Below the pieces are notes generated by a model that saw only the letters and a program-made list of their open reading frames with translations, made no database searches and had not been told where the DNA came from. From Alphaproteobacteria bacterium (GTDB lineage Bacteria; Pseudomonadota; Alphaproteobacteria; Sphingomonadales; Sphingomonadaceae): a stretch of 64,000 bases of DNA. This document shows, piece by piece, positions 18,721-26,544 of the stretch. Within the stretch, counting starts at the first letter, position 1. Each line of letters opens with the position of its first letter. The stretch lies in assembly GCA_018970445.1 (NCBI GenBank), contig JAGWWF010000013.1:32543-96542 (forward strand), written 5' to 3'. Made by a program: the position numbers and the translations under genes.

Positions 18721-19517
18721 ACCCCAATCCTGCCCCCAATCCAGCCATTGGCCACAATATCGTGCCCAAGATGACGGCGCGCGATGTGAATGTTTTCTAT
18801 GGCCAGAAACAGGCCATCAAGAACGTCTCGATCGATGTGTCCAGCGAGCATGTGACCGCCTTCATCGGCCCGTCGGGCTGCGGCAAGTCCACCTTCCTGC
18901 GCTGCCTCAACCGTATGAACGACACGGTGGACGGTGCCCGCGTCGAAGGCCGCATCGAGCTGGATTCGCAGGATATCTATGCCCCGGCCATGGATGTGGT
19001 GCAGCTGCGCGCCCGGGTTGGCATGGTGTTCCAGAAGCCCAACCCGTTCCCCAAGTCCATTTATGAAAATGTGGCCTATGGGCCGCGCATCCACGGCCTG
19101 GCCCGTGCCAAGGCCGACATGGACAATATCGTTGAAAGCGCGCTGCGGCGGGCCGGCCTGTGGGACGAGGTGAAGGACCGCCTGGCCGAAAGCGGCACCG
19201 CCATGTCGGGCGGGCAACAGCAGCGGCTGTGCATCGCACGGGCCATCGCGGTGGACCCCGAAGTGATCCTGATGGACGAGCCCTGTTCGGCGCTGGATCC
19301 CATCGCCACCGCCCGCATCGAGGAGCTGATCGACGAACTGCGGGGCCGTTATGCCATCGTGATCGTCACGCACAACATGCAGCAGGCCGCCCGCGTTTCC
19401 CAGAAGACCGCGTTTTTCCACCTCGGCACGCTGGTGGAATATGACGACACGTCGGCGATCTTCACCAATCCGAAGGCGACCCGCACCAAGGATTATATCA
19501 CCGGCCGCTATGGCTGA
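18717..19517 (+). CDS. pstB: Phosphate ABC transporter ATP-binding protein
   Basis: ATPase of the Pst transporter, 266 residues from the GTG that overlaps the pstA stop. Walker A is GPSGCGKST followed by [10 protein letters not shown], the Q-loop is [10 protein letters not shown], the ABC signature is [13 protein letters not shown], Walker B is [13 protein letters not shown] and the switch histidine lies in VTHNMQQA. In PstB-type systems this protein, with PhoU, also passes the phosphate signal to PhoR. Confidence 0.97.
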   Translation: MNPNPAPNPAIGHNIVPKMTARDVNVFYGQKQAIKNVSIDVSSEHVTAFIGPSGCGKSTFLRCLNRMNDTVDGARVEGRIELDSQDIYAPAMDVVQLRARVGMVFQKPNPFPKSIYENVAYGPRIHGLARAKADMDNIVESALRRAGLWDEVKDRLAESGTAMSGGQQQRLCIARAIAVDPEVILMDEPCSALDPIATARIEELIDELRGRYAIVIVTHNMQQAARVSQKTAFFHLGTLVEYDDTSAIFTNPKATRTKDYITGRYG

Positions 19518-19540
19518 ACCGGCATCGAAAGGCTGATCCC

Positions 19541-20251
19541 ATGGCCGAATTTTCTGCCCACACCGTCAAGAGCTTTGACGAGGACATTGCGCAGCTGCGG
19601 GCAGTGATCACCCGCATGGGCGGCCTGTGCGAAAGCCAGATCGCCGATGCGGTGGACGCGCTGGTGAGCCGCAATGTCGAGGCCGCCGCCGTGGTGGTGG
19701 AGAATGACAAGCGCCTGGACGCGCTGGAGGCCGAGGCCGAGGCGCTGGCGGTGCGCATCATCGCCCTGCGCGCACCCCTGGCCGATGATCTGCGCGAAAT
19801 CGTCGCCGCCCTGAAGATCGCCGGCGTGATGGAGCGCATCGGCGATTACGCCAAGAACATCGCCAAGCGCGCATCGGTGGTGGCACTGTCGCAGCCGGTG
19901 GGGCCCGCGGTGATCATTCCGGAAATGGCCCGCGCCGTCATCAGCATCATCCGCGACACGCTGGATGCCTTTGTCGATCGCGATGCCGCCAAGGCCAATG
20001 CCATTCTCAGCCGCGATCAGCAGGTGGACGAATTCTACAATTCGCTGTTCCGTTCGCTGCTGACGTTCATGATGGAAAACCCGCATTACATCACGCCATC
20101 CACCCACCTACTGTTTGTCGCCAAGAATCTGGAGCGCATCGGCGATCATGCCACTTCGGTGGCGGAGATGATCTATTTCACCGCCACCGGCCAGCGCCCG
20201 GCCGAGCGGCCCAAGAACGACTTCACCGCCACCATCTATGCCCCCCAGTAA
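19541..20251 (+). CDS. phoU: Phosphate signalling protein PhoU
   Basis: Negative regulator that connects Pst transporter activity to PhoR. The 236 residues form two PhoU three-helix repeats. The metal-binding-type motifs are MERIGDYAKNIAKRA in the first repeat and NLERIGDHATSVAEM in the second. It sits between pstB (23 nt gap) and phoB (15 nt gap), so it is expressed with both. Confidence 0.95.
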   Translation: MAEFSAHTVKSFDEDIAQLRAVITRMGGLCESQIADAVDALVSRNVEAAAVVVENDKRLDALEAEAEALAVRIIALRAPLADDLREIVAALKIAGVMERIGDYAKNIAKRASVVALSQPVGPAVIIPEMARAVISIIRDTLDAFVDRDAAKANAILSRDQQVDEFYNSLFRSLLTFMMENPHYITPSTHLLFVAKNLERIGDHATSVAEMIYFTATGQRPAERPKNDFTATIYAPQ

Positions 20252-20266
20252 TCCGGGAGACTGTCC

Positions 20267-20983
20267 ATGCGCGCCAAGATTCTTCTGGTCGAAGATGATG
20301 CCAGCCTGATCGAGCTGGTCACCTACAATCTGGAAAAGGAAGGCTTTGACGTTGTCCGCACCGGCGACGGCGAAGAGGCCCTGACCCTGGCCGAAGAGGA
20401 AAAGCCCGATCTGGTGATCCTGGACTGGATGATCGCCAACCTGTCGGGCATCGAGGTGTGCCGACGCCTGCGCCGCGCGCCCACCACGGCCAACCTGCCC
20501 ATCGTCATGCTGACCGCGCGTGGTGACGAGGCCGATCGCATCCGCGGCCTGGAAACCGGCGCCGATGATTACATGACCAAGCCGTTTTCCCCCCGCGAAC
20601 TGATCGCCCGCATCCGCGCCGTGCTGCGCCGGCTGCGCCCGGCGCTGCAGGGCGGCCAGCTGGAATTTGCCGGCATCGCCATGGACACCACCGCCCATCG
20701 TGTCACCCGCGATGGCCGCACGGTGCAGCTGGGCCCGACCGAATTTCGCCTGCTGCGCCATTTCCTGGAGCATCCCGGCCGGGTGTTCAGCCGCGAACAG
20801 CTGCTGGATGCGGTGTGGGGCCGCGATGTCTATGTGGAGCAGCGCACGGTGGATGTGCACATCCGCCGGCTGCGCAAGGCGGTGAATGCCGGGCCGTCGG
20901 GCGAGGAGCTGCCCGATCTGATCCGCACCGTGCGCTCGGCCGGTTATTCGCTGGATGCCACCCCCGAAGCCCAGGCGGCCTGA
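20267..20983 (+). CDS. phoB: Phosphate regulon response regulator PhoB
   Basis: OmpR-family transcription factor of 238 residues. The receiver domain has the acidic pair Asp10-Asp11, the phospho-acceptor Asp53 (VILDWM), and the conserved T/K switch residues in MLTARGDE and MTKPFSPREL. The C-terminal winged helix reads LGPTEFRLLRHFLEHPGRVF, then VDVHIRRLRKAV. It binds Pho boxes such as the one at 14848-14865, giving positive feedback on its own operon. Its RBS (GGGAGA) is about 9 nt before the ATG. Confidence 0.95.
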   Translation: MRAKILLVEDDASLIELVTYNLEKEGFDVVRTGDGEEALTLAEEEKPDLVILDWMIANLSGIEVCRRLRRAPTTANLPIVMLTARGDEADRIRGLETGADDYMTKPFSPRELIARIRAVLRRLRPALQGGQLEFAGIAMDTTAHRVTRDGRTVQLGPTEFRLLRHFLEHPGRVFSREQLLDAVWGRDVYVEQRTVDVHIRRLRKAVNAGPSGEELPDLIRTVRSAGYSLDATPEAQAA

Positions 20984-21086
20984 ACAACCGCGCACACCCC
21001 CGGATCGTATTTGGCTTTGCAGGCCGCGCTGCCTTGGCTAAACGGCGGCCTTGTCTTGATTCCAACTGTTCGGGGGACCCACCCAA

Positions 21087-21983
21087 ATGACGATTAGCTT
21101 TGAAGGTCGTGTTGCCATTGTCACCGGGGCTGGTGGCGGCCTTGGCCGGGCCTATGCCCTTGATCTGGCACGGCGCGGGGCCAAGGTGGTGGTGAATGAT
21201 CTGGGCGGTGCCCGCGATGGTTCGGGCGCGTCGCTGTCGGCCGCGCAGGCCGTGGTGGACGAAATTCATGCCATGGGCGGCGAGGCGATGGCCAATGGGG
21301 CCAGCGTCACCGACATGGCGGCGGTGGAAAAGATGGTGGCCAACGTCAAGGAACGCTGGGGCCGCATCGACATCCTGATCAACAATGCCGGCATCCTGCG
21401 CGACAAGACCTTCGTGAAGATGACGCTGGATGATTTCCGCACCGTGATCGACGTGCACCTGATGGGCAGCGTCAACTGCACCAAGGCGGTGTGGGAACTG
21501 ATGCGCGAACAGGCCTATGGCCGCATCCTGATGACCACCAGCTCAACCGGCCTGTATGGCAATTTCGGCCAGGCCAATTATGGCGCGGCCAAGCTGGCGC
21601 TGGTTGGCCTGATGAAGACGCTGGCGCTGGAAGGCGCCAAGTATAATGTCCATGTCAACACCATCGCGCCGCTGGCCGCCACCCGCATGACCGAAGATCT
21701 GATGCCACCGGCCATGCTGGAAAAGATGGGCCCGGAAACCGTGGTGCCGGCCAGCGTGTATCTGGTGTCGCAAGAGGCGCCGACCAATGTGATCCTGAAT
21801 GCCGGTGGCGGCGGGATCGAGCGGGCCTATGTCACGCTCACCCGCGGCATCCATCTTTCACCCGATGAACTGACCGCCGAAACCGTGGCCGCCCGCTTTG
21901 CCGAGATCAGCGACCGCACCGGCGAACTGGCACCCGACAGCGGCAGCGCCCAGGCGCAGACCGCGCTGGGCGGGGCGCGCTGA
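21087..21983 (+). CDS. SDR-family oxidoreductase (3-hydroxyacyl-CoA / MFE-2-like)
   Basis: Short-chain dehydrogenase of 298 residues. The cofactor loop TGAGGGLGRAYA, followed by VVNDLGG, and the NNAGILRDKTF segment are characteristic of the multifunctional-enzyme-2 (17-beta-HSD4-like) branch that oxidises 3-hydroxyacyl-CoA. The catalytic residues are Ser in TTSSTGLYGNFGQ and YGAAK. The last 60 residues extend past the fold, as in that branch. It stands alone behind phoB. A role in beta-oxidation or PHA metabolism is inferred from family similarity. Confidence 0.85.
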   Translation: MTISFEGRVAIVTGAGGGLGRAYALDLARRGAKVVVNDLGGARDGSGASLSAAQAVVDEIHAMGGEAMANGASVTDMAAVEKMVANVKERWGRIDILINNAGILRDKTFVKMTLDDFRTVIDVHLMGSVNCTKAVWELMREQAYGRILMTTSSTGLYGNFGQANYGAAKLALVGLMKTLALEGAKYNVHVNTIAPLAATRMTEDLMPPAMLEKMGPETVVPASVYLVSQEAPTNVILNAGGGGIERAYVTLTRGIHLSPDELTAETVAARFAEISDRTGELAPDSGSAQAQTALGGAR

Positions 21984-21993
21984 CGACGGCTTG

Positions 21994-22018
21994 ATCCTCC
22001 CCCCAATGGGGGGAGGAT
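21994..22018. repeat. Palindromic repeat, GATCCTCCCC family
   Basis: Two 12-nt arms, ATCCTCCCCCCA and TGGGGGGAGGAT, are separated by one base. The element lies between two convergent genes (SDR and DUF2794). Related palindromes with the same ATCCTCCCCC core occur at 39723-39747 and 52026-52087. Confidence 0.7.
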
Positions 22019-22020
22019 GT

Positions 22021-22368
22021 TCAGCCTTCCACCGCCTTGAGCAGGCGGCGTTCCAGCACGGCGAGCACGCTGGCCAGTTCATGGCCGCGCTTCAGGATCA
22101 CGCCGCCTTCGCCATAGAGGATCCATTCGCCCTGCCGGCTGCGCAGCGCTGGGTCCTTCACCAGCCGCACCTCCGGATTTTCGGCGGTGCGGCGAAAGGC
22201 GGAAAAGCTGGCGAATTTCGGGCCCATTTCCAGGCCATAATCACGCCACAGGCCAGCGGCGACCATGCGGCCATATAATGACATGATGCGGTCAAGCTCT
22301 GGCCGGGTGAAGGCCACCTGCGGCGCGCGCTGGCTGCCGGCGATGGCGAACGGGATGATGTTGCTCAC
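22021..22368 (-). CDS. DUF2794 domain protein
   Basis: Small cytoplasmic protein of 115 residues of the alphaproteobacterial DUF2794 family, function unknown. Family traits are visible: VAFTRPELDRIMSLYGRMVAAGLWRDY, FRRTAENPEVRLVKDPALRSRQGEW and the ILKRGHELASVLAVL tail. I used the GTG at 22368; no strong RBS is seen there, so the start is uncertain. It lies 31 nt downstream of the serine acetyltransferase gene in the same direction. Confidence 0.85.
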   Translation of the reverse strand: MSNIIPFAIAGSQRAPQVAFTRPELDRIMSLYGRMVAAGLWRDYGLEMGPKFASFSAFRRTAENPEVRLVKDPALRSRQGEWILYGEGGVILKRGHELASVLAVLERRLLKAVEG

Positions 22369-22399
22369 CGGCCAAGAGTGGCGCTGTGGCCGGCGCCGG

Positions 22400-23086
22400 T
22401 CAACCCGCCTGGCTGGAGTTGCGCGGCCGGCGCGCCTCTTCGCGGGTCAGTTCGTCCAGCCGGGCCTTCAGCACCTCCATCTCGCAGCGCAGCAGTTCCA
22501 GCTTTTGCGTTTCGGGATCGAATTTCTGCGCGCATGGCGTGCCATAGGGCAGGAACGGCTTCACATAATCTTCCGCCGCCATCACCACCGGCCGCGCCGG
22601 GATGCCCACCATGGTCGCGCCTTCGGCAACATCGCGGGTGACAACCGCATTGGCGCCGATGCGGGCATTGGCGCCCACGGTGATCGGCCCCAGCACCTGC
22701 GCGCCCGAACCGATGATCGCGCCATCCAGGATGGTGGGGTGGCGTTTGCCGCCCACCCCGCCCGACGGATCGGTGCCGCCCAGGGTCACGCATTGATAGA
22801 TGGTGACATTGTCGCCAATCTCGGCCGTCTCGCCAATCACCACAAAGCCGTGATCGATGAAGAAGTTGCGGCCGATGCGGGCACCGGGGTGAATATCGAT
22901 GGCGGTGAGGAAGCGGCTGGTGTGGTTGACCAGCCGGGCCAGGAAAAAGAAGCGGCCCCGGAACAGGCCATGGGCAATGCGGTGCAGGCCCAGCGCCCAG
23001 ACACCGGGATAGGTGAGGATTTCCAGCCGGCCGCGCGGCGCCGGATCGCGCTGCTTCACCGAATCAAGAAAGGCGATCAACCCCAT
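22400..23086 (-). CDS. cysE: Serine O-acetyltransferase (EpsC/CysE type)
   Basis: Makes O-acetylserine from serine and acetyl-CoA, the branch point to cysteine. The 228-residue protein has an N-terminal helical part ([16 protein letters not shown]) and a left-handed beta-helix with hexapeptide repeats: [42 protein letters not shown]. It ends with a predicted coiled segment ([19 protein letters not shown]). The short N-terminal part matches EpsC-type rather than enterobacterial CysE. I chose the ATG at 23086, with GGAGAG upstream. A GTG two codons earlier is possible. Confidence 0.9.
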   Translation of the reverse strand: MGLIAFLDSVKQRDPAPRGRLEILTYPGVWALGLHRIAHGLFRGRFFFLARLVNHTSRFLTAIDIHPGARIGRNFFIDHGFVVIGETAEIGDNVTIYQCVTLGGTDPSGGVGGKRHPTILDGAIIGSGAQVLGPITVGANARIGANAVVTRDVAEGATMVGIPARPVVMAAEDYVKPFLPYGTPCAQKFDPETQKLELLRCEMEVLKARLDELTREEARRPRNSSQAG

Positions 23087-23152
23087 GCTCACTCTCCGCC
23101 GCCGGTGGTGCGCCGGCCGGTGATTTGAGCGCCACTTAACGCATCAGACGGC

Positions 23153-23187
23153 AAAAGGCCAGCCATCCCGGCGGGATGACTGACCTT
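23153..23187 (-). terminator. Rho-independent terminator of ahpC-ahpD
   Basis: On the minus strand, just downstream of ahpD, AAGGTCAGTCATCCC pairs with GGGATGGCTGGCCTT around a GCC loop, including two G-U pairs, and runs into TTTT. It separates the peroxide operon from the cysE promoter. Confidence 0.75.
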
Positions 23188-23212
23188 TCATGTGGTTGCC
23201 GCGTGGGCGCCG

Positions 23213-23731
23213 TTACAGCGCCTGGAGGGTGCGGGCCACCGCGTGCACCACGGCGGCGATGCGCACCGCGGCCTGGATCTTGTCGGCCCCCACACCGTGC
23301 TGGGCCAGCACCTTGTCGTGCGCGTCGATGCACATGCCGCAGCCGTTGACGGCGGACACCGCCAGGCTGAACAGCTCGAAATCGGCCTTTTCAATGCCGG
23401 GCGCACCGATGACGTTCATGCGCAGCTTGGCCGGCATCGTCTTGTAATCGGGGCGCGACGCCATGTAGGTGAAGCGGTAGTAGATGTTGTTCATCGCCAT
23501 GATGCTGGCGGCGGCCTTGGCGGCGGTCAGCGCTTCGGTCGAAAGTTTCGCAGCCGCTTCGGCTTCCACCGCATCGATCAGCGGCTTGTGGGCGCAGGCA
23601 TGGGCGACGGCCACCAGCGTGCCCCACTTCTGCTGATCGTTGAGCAATTGCTCGGTGAGCAGGCTGGAGACGTTGAGGCGCAGATCCTTGGCATAGTCCG
23701 GCAAGGTCTTGGCGAGTTCGGAAAACAGCAT
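23213..23731 (-). CDS. ahpD: Alkyl hydroperoxide reductase AhpD
   Basis: Carboxymuconolactone-decarboxylase-fold protein of 172 residues that reduces AhpC. The active motif CGMCIDAH holds Cys131, Cys134 and His138, as in mycobacterial AhpD. The upstream residues SIMAMNNIYYRF are also conserved. The ATG at 23731 follows GGAG. It lies downstream of ahpC on the same strand, with a large palindromic repeat between the two. No ahpF is present, so AhpD is probably the AhpC reductant here (inference from the family). Confidence 0.94.
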   Translation of the reverse strand: MLFSELAKTLPDYAKDLRLNVSSLLTEQLLNDQQKWGTLVAVAHACAHKPLIDAVEAEAAAKLSTEALTAAKAAASIMAMNNIYYRFTYMASRPDYKTMPAKLRMNVIGAPGIEKADFELFSLAVSAVNGCGMCIDAHDKVLAQHGVGADKIQAAVRIAAVVHAVARTLQAL

Positions 23732-23744
23732 GGGTGCTCCTCAA

Positions 23745-23893
23745 AACCCCTCTCCCTTCAGGGGAGAGGGCGGGGCCCGCGCGCGCGACGCGCGGGAGGG
23801 TGAGGGAGAGCGGGGGGAGGCTGCGCACACGGCCCAGCCCCTCACCCCGCTCAGCTTCGCTGAGTCGCCCTCTCCCCAAATGGGAGAGGGGTT
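23745..23893. repeat. Long inverted repeat between ahpC and ahpD
   Basis: Outer arms of about 28 nt, beginning AACCCCTCTCCCTTCAGGGG on the left and ending in TGGGAGAGGGGTT on the right, flank about 90 bases of GC-rich, partly self-complementary sequence. Each arm is itself a hairpin (CCCTCTCCC with GGGAGAGGG). It resembles the CCCTCTCC-type intergenic elements scattered in many proteobacterial genomes. It fills the entire ahpC-ahpD spacer and could shape the polycistronic mRNA. Confidence 0.75.
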
Positions 23894-23897
23894 GGCC

Positions 23898-24446
23898 TCA
23901 GGCCGCCGGCTTCAGGGTCTCTTGCCCTTCGCTCCAGTTGCACGGGCACAGTTCGTCGGTCTGCAGCGCATCCAGGATGCGCAGGGTTTCGGCCGGGTTG
24001 CGGCCGACGTTCAGGCCGTTGACCGTGATGTGCTGGATGACGTTTTCCGGATCGATGATGAAGGTGGCGCGCAGCGGCACGCCGGCACCGGCAACGATGA
24101 TGCCCAGCGCATCGGCCAGCAGCTTGGAATTGTCGGCCAGCCAGGGGAAATCGCAGGCGGCCAGACGCTCGTCGCTCTTGCGCCAGGCGAAGTGGACGAA
24201 ATCGGTGTCGGTCGACGCGCCGATCAGCACGGCGTCACGATCCTCGAAATCACCCTTCAGCTCGCCATAGCCGATGATTTCGGTCGGGCAGACGAAGGTG
24301 AAATCCTTGGGCCAGTAAAACAGGATCTTCCACTTGCCGGGATAGGCGGTGGTGATGTCCAGCGTTTCGCCGGCCGGCAGCGCGGCAATGCCCTGCTGCA
24401 CCGGAAGATCGAAGGAGGGGATGGTATCGCCAACGGTCAGCGCCAT
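23898..24446 (-). CDS. ahpC: Alkyl hydroperoxide reductase AhpC (peroxiredoxin)
   Basis: Two-cysteine peroxiredoxin of 182 residues that reduces hydrogen peroxide and organic hydroperoxides. The peroxidatic Cys53 lies in DFTFVCPTEI, and the C-terminal DELCPCNW carries Cys167 and Cys169. The double cysteine matches the AhpC type that works with AhpD. I chose the ATG at 24446 (MALTVGDTIPSF); the frame is open far upstream but without similarity. It diverges from oxyR, which probably activates it. Confidence 0.95.
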   Translation of the reverse strand: MALTVGDTIPSFDLPVQQGIAALPAGETLDITTAYPGKWKILFYWPKDFTFVCPTEIIGYGELKGDFEDRDAVLIGASTDTDFVHFAWRKSDERLAACDFPWLADNSKLLADALGIIVAGAGVPLRATFIIDPENVIQHITVNGLNVGRNPAETLRILDALQTDELCPCNWSEGQETLKPAA

Positions 24447-24542
24447 GGGTCGGGTCCTTGCTTGGGGGGTTGAATTTCGTCCGGCCCGGGGTGTTCGGCT
24501 GGCCGGCGAGTTGCGCAATGACGCGGGGAGAGATAGAAATCC

Positions 24543-24557
24543 AATCGATAATATCGG
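24543..24557. promoter_or_regulatory. Candidate OxyR operator in ahpC/oxyR intergenic region
   Basis: The 132-bp divergent spacer becomes AT-rich near oxyR and contains the palindrome CGAT-AAT-ATCG inside AATCGATAATATCGG, with further ATCGA/TCGAT half-sites up to 24579. LysR-type regulators generally bind such imperfect palindromes next to their own gene. The exact footprint cannot be fixed by eye. Confidence 0.3.
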
Positions 24558-24578
24558 TGTGACAAATCGAATCTGTCG

Positions 24579-25487
24579 ATGACGGCCTTTCAACCCACGC
24601 TGAAGCAGCTGCAATATCTGACAAGCCTGCACATTCACGGCCATTTCGGCCGCGCGGCAGAGGCGTGCTTTGTCACCCAGTCCACCCTGTCGGCCGGTCT
24701 GGCCGAACTGGAATCGCTGCTGGGCGTGCGGCTGGTGGAACGCAACCGCCGCGTGGTGCGCTTCACGCCCATGGGTGAACGCGTGGTGGCCAAGGCCTAT
24801 GGCGTGCTGCGCGAGGCCGATGAGCTGGTGGGCCTGACCGTGGGCGGCGACAAGCCGCTGGCCGGGCCGCTGCGGCTGGGGGTGATCCCCACCATCGCGC
24901 CCTTCCTGCTGCCGCGCATCATGGCCGGCATCCGCGCCGATTATCCCGATCTGAAGCTGTATCTGCGCGAGGAGATGAGCGGCCCGGCCACCGAGGCGTT
25001 GAGCCGCGGCATGCTGGATGCGGTGTTGCTGGCGCTGCCGTGGGACACGGCGGGATTGGCGGCGCTGCCGCTGGCCGATGATCCCTTCTTCCTGGTGTTT
25101 GCGCCTGGCGATCTGCCCGATCCGCCGCCGTCGGTGGCGCCCGATTCGATCGATGCGCAGCAATTGCTGCTGCTGGAAGACGGGCATTGCCTGAAGGATC
25201 AGGCGCTTTCGGCCTGTGGCCGGCCGGAGTTGCGCGCCGATCCGGCGCATCGCGGCACCAGCCTGGTGACCCTGGTGGAAATGGTGGCGGGTGGCCTTGG
25301 GCAGACATTGATGCCGAAACTGGCGCTGGATGCCGGGATCATCGCCCACACCCGCCTGATCGCGCGGCCGGTTTCCGGCGGAAATGCCGCGCGCACCCTG
25401 GCGCTGGTGTGGCGGCAGGGATCCCCGCGTGAAGCCGAATTCCGCCTGCTGGGCGCGGCAATAGTGGCAGGATTGGCGCAGGCGTAA
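24579..25487 (+). CDS. oxyR: Hydrogen peroxide-inducible LysR regulator OxyR
   Basis: LysR-type activator of 302 residues. The N-terminal winged helix includes LKQLQYLTSLHIHGHFGRAAE and STLSAGLAELESLLGVRLVERN. The regulatory domain contains LLEDGHCLKDQALSAC, placing Cys204 and Cys213 nine residues apart, the same spacing as the redox pair Cys199/Cys208 of E. coli OxyR. This makes OxyR more likely than a generic LysR. The ATG at 24579 has no clear RBS. It is divergent from ahpC-ahpD. Confidence 0.93.
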   Translation: MTAFQPTLKQLQYLTSLHIHGHFGRAAEACFVTQSTLSAGLAELESLLGVRLVERNRRVVRFTPMGERVVAKAYGVLREADELVGLTVGGDKPLAGPLRLGVIPTIAPFLLPRIMAGIRADYPDLKLYLREEMSGPATEALSRGMLDAVLLALPWDTAGLAALPLADDPFFLVFAPGDLPDPPPSVAPDSIDAQQLLLLEDGHCLKDQALSACGRPELRADPAHRGTSLVTLVEMVAGGLGQTLMPKLALDAGIIAHTRLIARPVSGGNAARTLALVWRQGSPREAEFRLLGAAIVAGLAQA

Positions 25488-25531
25488 TGCCCGGCTATGC
25501 TGGGCGCGATCGATATTGGGGAGTGACGGGC

Positions 25532-26506
25532 ATGAAGGCCGTGCTGTGCGTTGAACATGGGCCGCCAGAACAGCTGGTGGTGCGCGATGTGCCGGTGCCG
25601 GAACCGGGCAAGGGCCAGGTGCGCATTTCGGTGAAGGCGGTTGGGGTGAATTTTCCCGACACGCTGATCATCCGGAATCTCTATCAGTTCAAACCAGCGC
25701 TGCCGTTCAGCCCCGGCGGTGAATGCGCCGGCGTGGTGAGCGCGGTGGGCGAGGGCGTGGCCGATGTGGCGGTGGGCGATCATGTGATCGCCATGATCGG
25801 GCACGGCGCCATGGCCGAAGAGGCGATCGCCAATCGCGGCCAGGTGGTGAAGATGCCGCCGGGCATGCCGTTCGATGTCGCCGCCGGCTTCACCATGACC
25901 TATGGCACCAGCCACCATGCCCTGAAACAGCGCGGCGCGCTGAAACCGGGCGAGACGCTGCTGGTGCTGGGCGCGGCCGGCGGCGTGGGCCTGACCGCGG
26001 TGGAACTGGGCAAGGTGATGGGCGCAAAGGTGATTGCGGCCGCCAGTTCCGATGAAAAGCTGGAATTGTGCAAGGCGATGGGCGCCGATGAGGTCATCAA
26101 CTATGCCAGCGAGGATCTCAAGGATCGGGTCAAGGCCCTGACCGGTGGGCGCGGCGCCGATGTGATCTATGATCCGGTGGGCGACCGCTTTGCCGAGCCG
26201 GCGTTCCGCGGCATCGCCTGGAACGGCCGCTATCTGGTGATCGGCTTTGCCGCCGGCACCATCCCGGCGCTGCCGCTGAACCTGCCCCTGATCAAGGGGG
26301 CCAGCATTGTCGGCGTGTTCTGGGGGGCCTTCACCCAGGCCGAACCCAAGGTGCATCTGGAAAACATGGCCGAACTGCTGGGCTGGTATGCCAGCGGCAA
26401 GTTGAAGCCGCATGTGTCGCGCCATTTCAGCCTGGATGAAGGGCCGCAGGCCATCCGCTGGATGATGGACAGGAAGGCGCTGGGCAAGATCGTGTTGACA
26501 ATCTGA
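25532..26506 (+). CDS. NADPH:quinone oxidoreductase (zinc-independent MDR)
   Basis: Medium-chain dehydrogenase/reductase of 324 residues without the zinc-binding cysteines. It starts MKAVLCVEHGPPEQLVVRDVPVPEPG, contains FSPGGECAGVVSAVGEGV, and has the Rossmann loop LGAAGGVGLTAVELGKVMGA. Closest in form to quinone oxidoreductase/Qor-like proteins; the true substrate is unknown. The ATG at 25532 with GGGGAG about 8 nt upstream is preferred over the ATG at 25487 that overlaps the oxyR stop. It may be co-transcribed with oxyR, and an aldehyde dehydrogenase follows. Confidence 0.9.
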   Translation: MKAVLCVEHGPPEQLVVRDVPVPEPGKGQVRISVKAVGVNFPDTLIIRNLYQFKPALPFSPGGECAGVVSAVGEGVADVAVGDHVIAMIGHGAMAEEAIANRGQVVKMPPGMPFDVAAGFTMTYGTSHHALKQRGALKPGETLLVLGAAGGVGLTAVELGKVMGAKVIAAASSDEKLELCKAMGADEVINYASEDLKDRVKALTGGRGADVIYDPVGDRFAEPAFRGIAWNGRYLVIGFAAGTIPALPLNLPLIKGASIVGVFWGAFTQAEPKVHLENMAELLGWYASGKLKPHVSRHFSLDEGPQAIRWMMDRKALGKIVLTI

Positions 26507-26544
26507 TCATTGATCGGTTGGCCGCAATCGGGGGAGTGAAGGCC

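Noticed and set aside
23745..23893. CRISPR-like array in the ahpC-ahpD spacer
   Set aside because: The sequence consists of nested inverted repeats, not regularly spaced direct repeats with unique spacers, and no cas gene is present.
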